Assembly (NCBI RefSeq): GCF_010667645.1
Contig: NZ_WHZV01000006.1
Location: forward strand, 102,837-166,836
Direction: 5' to 3'
Length of the DNA: 64,000 nucleotides
Source: Bifidobacterium platyrrhinorum
GTDB lineage: Bacteria; Actinomycetota; Actinomycetes; Actinomycetales; Bifidobacteriaceae
Positions 1 through 8,655 of the stretch are shown here, in pieces. Under the pieces are notes generated by a model. The model was not told where the DNA came from and searched no databases. It saw only the letters and a list, made by a program, of their open reading frames with translations. Both the position numbers and the translations under genes were made by a program. Position 1 is the stretch's first letter; the number at the start of each line of letters is the position of its first letter.

Positions 1-1068
1 CAGATCCGGCATGACGAGCGGGCGGCCGTTGGCGGCCATGCCCGACGGTGCGTCCGCGCCGGCGGTGCCCGCGGTGTGGCCCAGCACGCGCGGGGAGTAG
101 TTGTCGAACGCGGCCTGCATCTCGGCGAAGGTCTGTCGGTTCTGCTCGGCCACCACGCGTTCGGCGTGACGGGCGGCCTCGGCCTCCGTGAGCGGACGGT
201 GGATGGTGAGGTCCGGCAGCTTCTCCGACGTGACGGCGCCGGCTGGCAGTTCGACGAATTCCTGCTCGTCGAGCGGGCGCAGCATGGCGGTGGAGATGGA
301 CCCGTTGCCCGGGTCGGTGGGCAGCGCCAGATCGTGGTCGGCCAGCGCGGTGAGAGGCGTGCAGTCGCCCAGCAGCGCGGTCAGCTCGCCGAGCGTGAGC
401 ATCGGCTCGCCGCGGCGGCCCTGCTCGTTGGTCAGTTCGAGGCCACGGGAGAGGATCACGCGGAACTCCGGCGGGATGTCGCCGCTGATGGCGTTCAGGT
501 CGTATGTGGTGCCCGGCTTGGACGGGGTGCGCGTGAGCAGCGCGTACAGCACGCCCGCCAGCTGGCGGATGGCGAGCTGCTCGCCCTGCATCGTGTCGGG
601 GGCTCCCGTCGGTTCGGCGAGCATGCCGGACAGCGGGGCGTCGGCGATCTCCACGCCCTGCACCGAGATGCGGATCGTGTCGGTGGACAGGCGCGGCTGC
701 TGGAGGGCGCCGGCGATCACGGCGGCCTCGCCGATGATCGAGCGCATCGCCTCGAAGCTGATGGTGCCGCTCGCCGGTCCGTTGAGGTATTCGGTCAGCG
801 ACAGGCCGGTCTCCACGCGCGTGATGAGCACGGCGGCCTTGTCCGCCCTGCGGAACTGAAGCACCGGCGTGATGCCGTTCTTGCGGCCCAGCTGCGAGGC
901 GAGCGAGGAGATGTCCTCGATGGTGCTCGGGGCGGTGAGCACGAACAGCTGGCAGTCGTGGGCGAGCACGCGGTCGTTGGCCTTCCAGGCCTGTACGCCG
1001 GGCTCGTCGCGAAGCAGGGTGACCAGGGTGTACCGGTTGAAGAGCGTGTCTCCCAGCTGAGGCTTCAT
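1..1068 (-). CDS. MurJ-associated pseudokinase-like protein (3' end outside window)
   Basis: An open frame of 356 codons runs from ATG at 1068 off the left edge. GAAGGA lies just upstream of the ATG. The protein begins MKPQLGDTLFNRYTLVTLLR, which resembles the start of a protein-kinase N-lobe. It has no glycine loop, HRD or DFG motif that I can find, yet C-lobe-like stretches such as QLAGVLYALL and PPEFRVILSRGLE are present. This looks like a degenerate kinase fold. In mycobacteria the lipid II flippase MviN/MurJ carries a C-terminal pseudokinase domain that recruits an FHA protein; here the equivalent appears as a separate gene 93 bp downstream of murJ. The identification rests on fold-like motifs and position, so it is an inference. 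The visible C-terminal part is Pro/Ala/Gly-rich linker. Confidence 0.7.
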   Translation of the reverse strand, partial: MKPQLGDTLFNRYTLVTLLRDEPGVQAWKANDRVLAHDCQLFVLTAPSTIEDISSLASQLGRKNGITPVLQFRRADKAAVLITRVETGLSLTEYLNGPASGTISFEAMRSIIGEAAVIAGALQQPRLSTDTIRISVQGVEIADAPLSGMLAEPTGAPDTMQGEQLAIRQLAGVLYALLTRTPSKPGTTYDLNAISGDIPPEFRVILSRGLELTNEQGRRGEPMLTLGELTALLGDCTPLTALADHDLALPTDPGNGSISTAMLRPLDEQEFVELPAGAVTSEKLPDLTIHRPLTEAEAARHAERVVAEQNRQTFAEMQAAFDNYSPRVLGHTAGTAGADAPSGMAANGRPLVMPDL

Positions 1069-1161
1069 AGTTCCTTCGACTCCGTAATGCATAAGCGCTG
1101 ATGCGCCACCTGATGAGCCGATGACGCTGTTGTCATTCTAGCCATGGGGATGGCCGAAACG

Positions 1162-2814
1162 TCAGCGGTTCGCCCTTCTCGTGACACGTCCCGACATTGC
1201 TTTCACAATCGCGGTGAACTCCTCGCAACGTAGCAGCAGCAGCACCAGCGCGTACACGATCGCGGTGACGATCGCGGTGATCGCGCAGAAGGCGAACGCC
1301 TGCGGCCAGTTGAGCCGGTCCTGCGGCAGCGAGGCGCCGAGCAGGGCCATCACCGGGTCGGTGAGCAGCCATGCCGTCACGCCCGCCGCGACGGCGGCGA
1401 CGAGCGCCTTGAGGTAGGCGGCGGCGATGCGGCGGCCGTCGAGACGGCCCGCGAACCGCCGTCGCAGCATGGCGACGAGCGAGGGGAAGCTCAGCAGGTA
1501 GCCGACCGTCATCGCCAGGCCCACGCCGGCGGTCCAGTAGGGAGGCGGCATGAGCAGCATCACGCCCACTTCGAACACGACCTGGATGATGCTCACGGTG
1601 AGCTGGAACAGGAACGGATGGCGCCCGTCCTCGAAGGCGAAGAACGTGCGCTGGATGAGCAGGTACGCGCTGGTGAGCGGCAGGCCGAGCGCCAGCGCGA
1701 CCATCGGCCCGGCGATGAGCTTCGCCTCGGGCACGTTGACGCTGGGCAGCAGCGCGATGGTGATCGGCACCGGCATCACGACGATCGCCATCGTGAAGTA
1801 CATCATCATGACGCCCACGTTGCGCAGGGCGCCGCTGAGGTCGTCGCGGGCCTCGTCGAGGTTATGCTCGGCGACCGCGCGCGAGATCTTCGGGAAGATC
1901 GCGGTGCCCACGGACACGGCGATGAGCGAGTACGGCAGGATGTAGAGCGTGAACGCGTTCTGATAGGAGCCGTTGCCGGCGATACCGTACAGGTCGCCGC
2001 CGGCGAACGGTGCGCCGTTGGTGATGCGCGCGTTGACGATGTTGGCGAGCTCCTGCACACCCATCACGCCCACGCTCCACGCGGCCACCGGACCCATCGC
2101 CTTCAGGCCGATGCCGCTCACGCCCCACTGCGGGCGGTAGTGCAGGCCGAGACGCATGAGCGGGACGAACAGGACGACCGCCTGGAACGCGACGCCCAGC
2201 GTCCATGCGCCGGCGGTGAGCGCCACCTTGCCGGTGGTCCAGAACTCGAGCGGTGCGCGGGAGGACGGGCCGAACAGGAACAGGAACATCGTGAAGCCGA
2301 GGCAGCTGATCACGTTCGCGCCGACCGAGCTCCACGCGTAGGTGACGAAGTTGTCCTTCGCGGCGAGGATCTGGCCGAGCACCGTGTACAGGCCGTAGAA
2401 GAAGATCTGCGGCATGCACCACAGGGTGAACGCGTTGACGAGCGCGCGTTCCGCCGGACCCCAGCTGCGGTCGAGGTAGAGCATGGTGAGCAGCGGCGTG
2501 GCGAGCATCATGAGCAGCGTCATGCCGGCGAGCAGCGCGATCGCGAGCGTGATGAGCTTGTTGAGGCGCTCCTGGGCGTCATGCTCCTTGAGCGTGCGCA
2601 CGATCTGCGGCACGAGCACCGCGTTGAAGATGCCGCCGGAGATCACGGTGAACAGGACCTGCGGGATCATCGCGCCGGTCTGGTAGGCGTTCGCCGCGAT
2701 GCCGGTGGTGCCGAGGCATGCGGCGAGCAGGATCGTGCGGATCTGTCCGGTGATGCGTGAGGCCATCGTCCCCGATGCCATGATCAGGGAGTTGCGGCCG
2801 ACGTTGGAACTCAT
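1162..2814 (-). CDS. murJ: Lipid II flippase MurJ (MviN family)
   Basis: The 550-residue protein is strongly hydrophobic, with about 14 membrane segments, and shows the MurJ N-terminus (MASGTMASRITGQIRTILLA, then a run ending SGGIFNAVLVPQIVR). Family members flip lipid-linked peptidoglycan precursors across the cytoplasmic membrane and belong to the MOP superfamily. The length fits MurJ proteins that have only the transporter core. It lacks the C-terminal pseudokinase extension of mycobacterial MviN, which is apparently encoded by the next gene. The start overlaps the stop of the DUF6049 gene by 4 bp (ATGA), so translation is probably coupled within the NUDIX-DUF6049-murJ operon. Confidence 0.95.
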   Translation of the reverse strand: MSSNVGRNSLIMASGTMASRITGQIRTILLAACLGTTGIAANAYQTGAMIPQVLFTVISGGIFNAVLVPQIVRTLKEHDAQERLNKLITLAIALLAGMTLLMMLATPLLTMLYLDRSWGPAERALVNAFTLWCMPQIFFYGLYTVLGQILAAKDNFVTYAWSSVGANVISCLGFTMFLFLFGPSSRAPLEFWTTGKVALTAGAWTLGVAFQAVVLFVPLMRLGLHYRPQWGVSGIGLKAMGPVAAWSVGVMGVQELANIVNARITNGAPFAGGDLYGIAGNGSYQNAFTLYILPYSLIAVSVGTAIFPKISRAVAEHNLDEARDDLSGALRNVGVMMMYFTMAIVVMPVPITIALLPSVNVPEAKLIAGPMVALALGLPLTSAYLLIQRTFFAFEDGRHPFLFQLTVSIIQVVFEVGVMLLMPPPYWTAGVGLAMTVGYLLSFPSLVAMLRRRFAGRLDGRRIAAAYLKALVAAVAAGVTAWLLTDPVMALLGASLPQDRLNWPQAFAFCAITAIVTAIVYALVLLLLRCEEFTAIVKAMSGRVTRRANR

Positions 2815-5153
2815 TCGTCGGGGTCCTTCTTACGGTTGAACTGGCGCCACAGGCCGAGCACGCCGAGCGCGACGGCGAAGCCGATGATGACGAAGCCGGT
2901 CTTGTCGTTGATCTTGAGCACGCAGGTGATGGCGGTGTCCTGCGCGCCGCCGAACGTGCCGCCGTTGCGGTCCTGCAGGGTGATGTGCGCGGTGGCCGAA
3001 CCGGAGGTGGCCGCGCGCAGCGAGAACGTCACCTGCGCCTCGGAGCGGGCGGGCACGGTCACGGTGGTGCGCCGCGAGGTGACGATCTCCGGCGATCCGG
3101 TGATCGAGGAGACCTGGATGGTGACCGGGTACGGGGTGTCGTTGCTGATCGTCACCGGCATCGACGCGGTCTCCGACAGCATCGTCACCGCCTCGGACGG
3201 GGTGATGGCCACGCCGCCGAGCACGTCGGCGGACAGCTGCTGCGCGCCGGCGAGGACCGTCGTGCCGGATGCCGCGAGACGGTCGCTGCCGCCGCCGGCG
3301 GCCAGCGCGTGCAACGCGAGGGAGTCGTGCGCGGCGAGCAGCTCGCCGACCCAGCGGCTTCCGGAGGATTGGCGTGCGCCCCGCTGCGCCGTGCCGTTCG
3401 AGGAATCGGAACCGTCGGCGGAGGAGCCGGCGGAGACCGCGGACTTGTCGAGGATCGCGTCGCGGAAGCGCGTGATGTCGCCGCGGCTGGAGGCTAGCGC
3501 GCTCAGCGCGTTCGCGACGGCCGCCGCGTCCGTATTGGACAGGCCGGCGTCGTCGGGCACGGCCGCCTTCGCCTCGTCGCCGGTGGTGTAGGGGGACGCC
3601 TTGGCCAGCGTGTCCAGATCGGTGGATTCCAGCCATGTGGCCGATTCGACCGCACTCATGAACGCGTCGACGGTGGCGGCGTCGGCGTCCTCGTCGAAGC
3701 AGACGAGCAGGTTGCGTTCGTTGTACGGCTGCTCCATCTGGTAGAACGCGCTTTGCGCGACGAACCGGGCGAGACGCCCCGCCTCGGTGGTCTCGGCCGT
3801 GGCCTTGCGGCTGGTGGCCGTGCCTTTCGCCAGGTTGCTCAGTTCGCGCTGTTCGACGAGCACGGTGACGTCGCCCGCGTCGGTGGGCACGATGGCCGTG
3901 CCCGTGTGCACGGTGTCGGTGTCCGTCGATTCGAAATCATGCGTGGAGACGACGGTCGTGTAACCCTGGCGGCGCGCCTCGGTGAGTGCCTTGAGCGTCC
4001 ACTGGGCCTTGCCCTGCCATGCGATGGCGGAGGCCTCGGCCTTCTGGTCGCCCAGCGCGCTGCGGTAGTGCGCCAGCGCGGCGTCCGCGTTCCATGAGGC
4101 GTCGGTCACGCCGGCGTCCGCGTAGCGCTGCGCGTTGTCCTGCGCGGCGTAGGCGGTGATGTCGAATCCGGCGGGCTGCATGATGGCCTTCGTCTGGGGC
4201 GGCATCGCCAGCGCGTCCAGATACGTGGGGTCGGCGATGGTCTGCAGCTTCGGATGCTTGGTGAGCGTCTGCTCGAGCGTGTGGTCGAAACGCGTGTGGT
4301 CGCCGTCGAGCACGGCCGCGTCGGTCGAGACGGCCGCGGCCGCGGCGCCGGTGCCGGACGTGCCGGAGGAAGTCGTGGTCGACGAGTTGTTCGAGTTGTT
4401 CGTGGTGTTCGAACCGTTCGAGCCGTTCGACGACTGCGATGATGAGCCGTCGCCGTTCGTGCCTGTCGTGCCCTGCGTGACGAGCGATTCCAGCGATTCG
4501 CCGTCCGTCGTCCAATGTCCGCTGGACAGCGGCATCACCATCGTGATCTGCATCGGCGGGGTGTTCGCGTTGTTGAGCCCGGCCGACGAACGCGTCAGGA
4601 ACGTGTGCGTCTCGACGGTCGTGTCGTCGTGCGTGTAGGAGACGAGCAGGGGCTTGGGACCCCAGTTGAGCATGCGCGTGAGCGCGTCCGCGTCCGCGCC
4701 GGCGTCGATGGTCACCGTCGCGTTGCCGCCCGGCTGCAGCGCGGGCACGGCCGCCTCGCCGAGCTGCGAGGTCGTGGGGATCGGGCTTTCCGACTGCGCC
4801 CACTCCTGCATGTCCGTGCGGGAGTTGAACGTGAACATCGGGTTGACCGACAGGGTGAGCGCGCCGGCGGACCATGCCGTGTCGGAGGTGTTCGTCACCG
4901 TGGCCTTGAGATGGTATCCGGAGGTGTCGGTGACGACGGCCGTGGCCTCGGTCAGCGACACGGTCTGTGCGTTCCCGTTCTTGCCGGCGGTTTCGTTCGC
5001 GGCGGTCTGTGTCTGCCCGTCGGCGGAGGCCCCATCGGCCATGGCGATGGACGGAAGCGCCACGGCGCCCGCCACGAACGCCACGGCGAGGAGAAGGCCA
5101 GCCATGACGCGCCACCATGCCTGCACGCGTCGTAGGGGGGCGTATCGGTTCAC
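2811..5153 (-). CDS. DUF6049 family secreted/membrane-anchored envelope protein
   Basis: I chose GTG at 5153 because it overlaps the NUDIX stop as GTGA. An upstream in-frame ATG at 5192 would give 793 residues but lacks a convincing ribosome binding site. The 780-residue protein has a signal-type N-terminus (MAGLLLAVAFVAGAVALPS), a Ser/Asn/Gly/Thr-rich low-complexity stretch about a quarter of the way in, a large extracytoplasmic region, and a C-terminal membrane helix (FVIIGFAVALGVLGLWRQF) followed by a charged RKKDPDE tail. This matches the actinobacterial DUF6049 proteins (mycobacterial Rv3909 type) encoded between mutT4-like and murJ genes. The function is unknown. The invariant position next to murJ suggests a role in peptidoglycan export or elongation. 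Confidence 0.88.
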   Translation of the reverse strand: MNRYAPLRRVQAWWRVMAGLLLAVAFVAGAVALPSIAMADGASADGQTQTAANETAGKNGNAQTVSLTEATAVVTDTSGYHLKATVTNTSDTAWSAGALTLSVNPMFTFNSRTDMQEWAQSESPIPTTSQLGEAAVPALQPGGNATVTIDAGADADALTRMLNWGPKPLLVSYTHDDTTVETHTFLTRSSAGLNNANTPPMQITMVMPLSSGHWTTDGESLESLVTQGTTGTNGDGSSSQSSNGSNGSNTTNNSNNSSTTTSSGTSGTGAAAAAVSTDAAVLDGDHTRFDHTLEQTLTKHPKLQTIADPTYLDALAMPPQTKAIMQPAGFDITAYAAQDNAQRYADAGVTDASWNADAALAHYRSALGDQKAEASAIAWQGKAQWTLKALTEARRQGYTTVVSTHDFESTDTDTVHTGTAIVPTDAGDVTVLVEQRELSNLAKGTATSRKATAETTEAGRLARFVAQSAFYQMEQPYNERNLLVCFDEDADAATVDAFMSAVESATWLESTDLDTLAKASPYTTGDEAKAAVPDDAGLSNTDAAAVANALSALASSRGDITRFRDAILDKSAVSAGSSADGSDSSNGTAQRGARQSSGSRWVGELLAAHDSLALHALAAGGGSDRLAASGTTVLAGAQQLSADVLGGVAITPSEAVTMLSETASMPVTISNDTPYPVTIQVSSITGSPEIVTSRRTTVTVPARSEAQVTFSLRAATSGSATAHITLQDRNGGTFGGAQDTAITCVLKINDKTGFVIIGFAVALGVLGLWRQFNRKKDPDE

Positions 5154-6211
5154 TCGTCTGCCTGCCTGTTCAGTTTCCTGGCGTAAAGCCATGCGATCTT
5201 GCGTTCATTAGGGTAGCTGAGCACGTCGTCCAGATCCTTGAAGTCCACCCAGATCGCGTCCTCCGCCTCATGGTCGGGATCGCCCTCCACCGTGAGGTCG
5301 CCGCCGATCTGGCGCAACGCGAAATGATGGACGAGCTTGTGCACGCGCTGCGTCGTGCCGGTGAACCAGTAGTCGATCGTCGCGATCGACTCGACCACCT
5401 CGCCGAGGATGCCCGTCTCCTCGTGCACCTCGCGCACCGCCGTCTGCTGCGGCGATTCGCCCTTCTCGATATGCCCCTTCGGCAGGCACCACTCCAGATG
5501 CCCGCTGCGCGAATGACGCGCGATGATCGCCACACGGCCCTGTTCGTCGAACACGAGTCCGCCGGCGGAGTATTCGCGCACGACGGGCAGTTCCTGCGCA
5601 TCCAGCGACGCGAACGTCGTGGGGCCGTCGGACGTGCGTTTGCGCGGCATCATGGCGGGCGTCGGCACGCGCGGGTTCGCCGTCTGCCCCGCCGGCACGG
5701 CGGGCTCGACCGTGACCGACGCGGTGACGGACGTCTCCACGCGCGTGGTGACGCGCTGGCCGCCGGGCATCGTGTCGGAGCCGGTGACGCGCACGCGGGC
5801 GAACACGGTCGCCGGCGTGGGCGTCGACATCGGGGTCGCCTTCGCTGCCTCGCGCGCGACCATCGAGGCGACCGTCTGCGCGGTGTCGATGGTGCCGGCG
5901 GCGTCGATGACGTCGCTCACCGCGACCGCGGGGATGCCGGGATCCGTCGTTCCCGGGTGCGCGTCGGGGACGGGGGATGTGTCCGAATCCGTGTCCGCAT
6001 CGTTGACATCGGGGGAGGAGGACCCCTCCACGGGACCTTCCACGCTGTCTTCGTCGATGCCGTCCACGGTCTCGACGCGGTCGCCGGATCGCAGCGGCGC
6101 GGACTGCGACGTGTACATCAACACGTCCCGTTCCAAGCCGTTTCGGGCATGGTTGACCGCGGCATCGTCGGCATGCCCGAGCATGCGCGCAAGGTCCGCG
6201 GGCGTAATCAT
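5150..6211 (-). CDS. NUDIX hydrolase with long acidic N-terminal extension (MutT4-like)
   Basis: A perfect Nudix box is present (GHIEKGESPQQTAV, then REVHEETGI), with the preceding strand GGLVFDEQGRVAI. The catalytic domain occupies roughly the last 150 residues. I chose ATG at 6211, which has GGTGGAAGG just upstream, over the ATG at 6241, which has no such site; this gives 353 residues. The first ~190 residues are unlike the family: low-complexity, Asp/Thr/Val/Pro-rich and probably disordered. Nudix enzymes cleave nucleoside diphosphate derivatives, but the substrate cannot be read from sequence. The gene is divergent from cca and heads the murJ operon, matching the mycobacterial pcnA-mutT4 arrangement. 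Confidence 0.9.
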   Translation of the reverse strand: MITPADLARMLGHADDAAVNHARNGLERDVLMYTSQSAPLRSGDRVETVDGIDEDSVEGPVEGSSSPDVNDADTDSDTSPVPDAHPGTTDPGIPAVAVSDVIDAAGTIDTAQTVASMVAREAAKATPMSTPTPATVFARVRVTGSDTMPGGQRVTTRVETSVTASVTVEPAVPAGQTANPRVPTPAMMPRKRTSDGPTTFASLDAQELPVVREYSAGGLVFDEQGRVAIIARHSRSGHLEWCLPKGHIEKGESPQQTAVREVHEETGILGEVVESIATIDYWFTGTTQRVHKLVHHFALRQIGGDLTVEGDPDHEAEDAIWVDFKDLDDVLSYPNERKIAWLYARKLNRQADE

Positions 6212-6294
6212 GCCTTCCACCTTACTCAAGTCCCTGTGCATGTCGAGTGACGGTATGCTGGTAGGCGATACAGAAACGGTCCGAAAGGGTTGGC

Positions 6295-7725
6295 GTGAAT
6301 TTCGAAGTTTGGCCGGAAGCCATTGAATTGGGGCGCATGTTCGCCGACGAAGGCTATGAGCTGGCGTTGGTGGGCGGGCCGGTGCGCGATCTGCTGCTGC
6401 ACCGCCGCAGCCACGACCTCGACTTCTGCACGTCCGCCCGGCCCGAACAGTTCGAACCGATCCTGCGCCGCTTCGGCCACGACGGCTTCTGGGACATGGG
6501 ACGCAAGTTCGGCACGTTGGGCGCGATGCGCCGGCGCGAGGACGGCACCGAGGTCAAGGTGGAGGTCACCACCTACCGTTCCGACACGTATGACCCGGAT
6601 TCACGCAAGCCCGAGGTCGCCTACGGCGACACGTTGGAGGGCGATCTGTCCCGACGTGACTTCACCGTCAACGCGATGGCGCTGCGCGTGCCCGACCTGG
6701 AGTTCGTCGACCCGTTCGGCGGCGCGAACGACCTCGCCAAGGGCGTGCTGCGCACGCCGGTCGACCCGCGCCAGTCGTTCGACGACGATCCGCTGCGCAT
6801 GATGCGCGCCGTGCGCTTCGTCGCCCAGCTCGGCTTCTCCATCGAACCGGAGACCGCCGAGGCGATCAGCGCGATGACCGAACGCATCTCCATCGTGTCC
6901 GCCGAACGCGTGCGCGACGAACTCACCAAGCTGCTGCTTTCCGACCGGCCGCGCGCCGGCATCGAGGCGCTCGTCGAATCGGGGCTCGCGGACATCGTGC
7001 TGCCGGAGATCCCTGCGCTGGAACTGCAGATCGACGAACACCACCGTCACAAGGACGTGTTCGAGCACACGATGATCGTGCTCGACCGCGCCGTCGCGCT
7101 CGAAACCGACGACGACGGCCCGGTGCCGAGCCCCGATCTGACGCTGCGTCTCGCCGCGATCATGCATGACGTCGGCAAGCCGAAGACGCGTCGGTTCGAA
7201 CCCGGCGGCAAGGTGAGCTTCCACCATCACGACGCGGTGGGCGCCAAGCTCACGCGCAAGCGCCTCAAGGCGCTGCGTTTCGACCACCATATCGTCGACG
7301 ACGTGAGCGAACTGGTGAACCTGCACCTTCGGTTCCACGGCTACGTGGACGAGCCGTGGACCGACTCCGCGGTGCGCCGGTACGTGAAGGACGCCGGCCA
7401 CCTGTACGAGCGGCTCAACCGTCTCACCCGCGCCGACGCCACCACGCAGAACCGCCGCAAGGCGCGCATCTTCGCCGAGGCGATGGACGAGATGGAGGCG
7501 CGCGTGCGCGAGCTCAAGGAGAAGGAGGACTTCGACGCGATCCGGCCCGACGTGGACGGCAACGAGATCATGGCGATCCTCGGCCTGGAGCCCGGCCCGA
7601 TGGTCGGCCGCGCCTACAAGCACATGCTCGAATACCGCCTCGATAACGGGCCCGTCGACCATGACGTCGCCGTCGAGGAGCTGAAGCGGTGGGCCGGAGA
7701 AGTGGGTGCCCCGGCGGCGGAGTGA
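6295..7725 (+). CDS. cca: CCA-adding tRNA nucleotidyltransferase
   Basis: This 476-residue protein starts at GTG with AAAGGG upstream. It has the class II nucleotidyltransferase signature LALVGGPVRDLLL and the metal-binding HDLDF, then RRDFTVNAMAL, followed by an HD domain (LAAIMHDVGKPKTR, DEHHRHKDVFEHTM). It is the actinobacterial PcnA/Cca type. It adds or repairs the 3' CCA of tRNAs, consistent with the tRNA-Thr in this window not encoding CCA. It is divergent from the NUDIX gene with an 83-bp shared promoter region. Poly(A) polymerase activity is possible for this superfamily, but the HD-domain architecture favours CCA addition. Confidence 0.95.
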   Translation: MNFEVWPEAIELGRMFADEGYELALVGGPVRDLLLHRRSHDLDFCTSARPEQFEPILRRFGHDGFWDMGRKFGTLGAMRRREDGTEVKVEVTTYRSDTYDPDSRKPEVAYGDTLEGDLSRRDFTVNAMALRVPDLEFVDPFGGANDLAKGVLRTPVDPRQSFDDDPLRMMRAVRFVAQLGFSIEPETAEAISAMTERISIVSAERVRDELTKLLLSDRPRAGIEALVESGLADIVLPEIPALELQIDEHHRHKDVFEHTMIVLDRAVALETDDDGPVPSPDLTLRLAAIMHDVGKPKTRRFEPGGKVSFHHHDAVGAKLTRKRLKALRFDHHIVDDVSELVNLHLRFHGYVDEPWTDSAVRRYVKDAGHLYERLNRLTRADATTQNRRKARIFAEAMDEMEARVRELKEKEDFDAIRPDVDGNEIMAILGLEPGPMVGRAYKHMLEYRLDNGPVDHDVAVEELKRWAGEVGAPAAE

Positions 7726-7744
7726 ACGTCTCCGGTGGGCCGGA

Positions 7745-7922
7745 ATAAACGTAACCGGGGAGATTTTTACAGTACGTTCTGTCCGGCCGAACGGGCTAAG
7801 ACCGGGGTTTTCGTACTCGGGGATCTCATCAGGATACGTTTGCTCCGGTTACCCGGGGTAAGACCGTGGTTTTCGTATGCGGAGGATGTGCTTGGGATAC
7901 GTTTGCTCCGGCTGACTCACAG
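7745..7922 (+). repeat. Imperfect tandem repeats, ~62 bp period, with inverted half-sites
   Basis: Two clear units (7799-7860 and 7861-7922) begin AAGACCG and share GGTTTTCGTA and GATACGTTTGCTCCGG. A shorter degenerate unit precedes them (from about 7745, with TTTTTACAGTACGTTC and TCCGG). CCGG-type ends can pair across each unit, giving hairpin potential. The repeats occupy the gap between the convergent cca and LytR_C genes. No open reading frame fits here. Confidence 0.75.
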
Positions 7923-7938
7923 ATGACCGGAGAAAACA

Positions 7939-7977
7939 TACGGGCCGCCGGCCCCACAGGGGAGTCGGCGGCCCGTA
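7939..7977 (-). terminator. Intrinsic terminator of the rpf-rsmA-ispE-lytR_C operon
   Basis: A 12-bp perfect stem (TACGGGCCGCCG / CGGCGGCCCGTA) with a 15-nt loop lies 11 bp after the LytR_C stop on the minus strand. It is followed on that strand by TGTTTTCTCC. Confidence 0.85.
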
Positions 7978-7988
7978 CGATTGCGACG

Positions 7989-8621
7989 TCAGTTGATCGC
8001 GGTGTGCTCGGCGGCCTTGGGAAGACCGGCCTTCTGCATCTCCTGGACGGTCTTGCATCCCTCGAAGTCCTTGATGGTGTCGCCGTCCTTCTTGATCTGC
8101 TTCTCGGTGTTGAGGTTGTTGAAGGTGGCGCCCACGACGACGTCGACCAGACGGTCCTGGCGGTCGTCCATGACGAGCACCGCGTCCGGGATGTACTCCT
8201 TGACGGTGTACGCCGGGTTGATGGCGTTCACGCCGAAGTAGATGGTGGTGCGCTCCACCTTGGAGCTGGTGTAGTTGTCGACCGTGCGCACGTCGAACTG
8301 GCGGTCCTTGAGTGCCTCGCTCACCGCGCCGGCCAGACCGGAGAACTCGGTGCCGTTGCGCACGCGCAGGATGACGGAGTTGTTGTCCGACCACTTCATC
8401 GCACTGCCGTCCTCGTTCTTCGCCGCGCACGGCACGGCCACGCCGTAGTTCGGCTTGGTGACGGTCTTCGCCTTCTGGTTGACGTTGATGACGCCGGTGT
8501 AGAACAGCGACGCGACGATGAGCACGACCACGAGAATCGCGCCGGTGACGGAGAACACGATCTTCTGACGGCGACGCACATACGCCTTGCGTGCCTCGCG
8601 CTCGTCATACTGTTCGGCCAT
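7989..8621 (-). CDS. LytR C-terminal-domain membrane protein
   Basis: The protein has 210 residues. A basic cytoplasmic N-terminus (residues ~1-19) is followed by one membrane helix (~20-42, IVFSVTGAILVVVLIVASLF), then an extracytoplasmic domain containing NSVILRVRNGTEFSGLAGAVSEAL and DVRTVDNY, typical of the LytR_C domain (PF13399). Unlike full LytR-CpsA-Psr proteins it lacks the LCP phosphotransferase domain, so a wall-binding or regulatory role is more likely than catalysis. It is the last gene of the minus-strand operon, 34 bp after ispE and just before a strong terminator. Upstream, CGAAAGGGAATCG supplies the ribosome binding site. Confidence 0.85.
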   Translation of the reverse strand: MAEQYDEREARKAYVRRRQKIVFSVTGAILVVVLIVASLFYTGVINVNQKAKTVTKPNYGVAVPCAAKNEDGSAMKWSDNNSVILRVRNGTEFSGLAGAVSEALKDRQFDVRTVDNYTSSKVERTTIYFGVNAINPAYTVKEYIPDAVLVMDDRQDRLVDVVVGATFNNLNTEKQIKKDGDTIKDFEGCKTVQEMQKAGLPKAAEHTAIN

Positions 8622-8655
8622 TCGATTCCCTTTCGTTCACTGTGCTTGACTTACC

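Noticed and set aside
76..1101. Long plus-strand open frame opposite the pseudokinase-like gene
   Set aside because: Arg/Gly/Val-rich antisense shadow of a coherent minus-strand protein. It lacks any family motif, and the minus frame has a proper start with a ribosome binding site.
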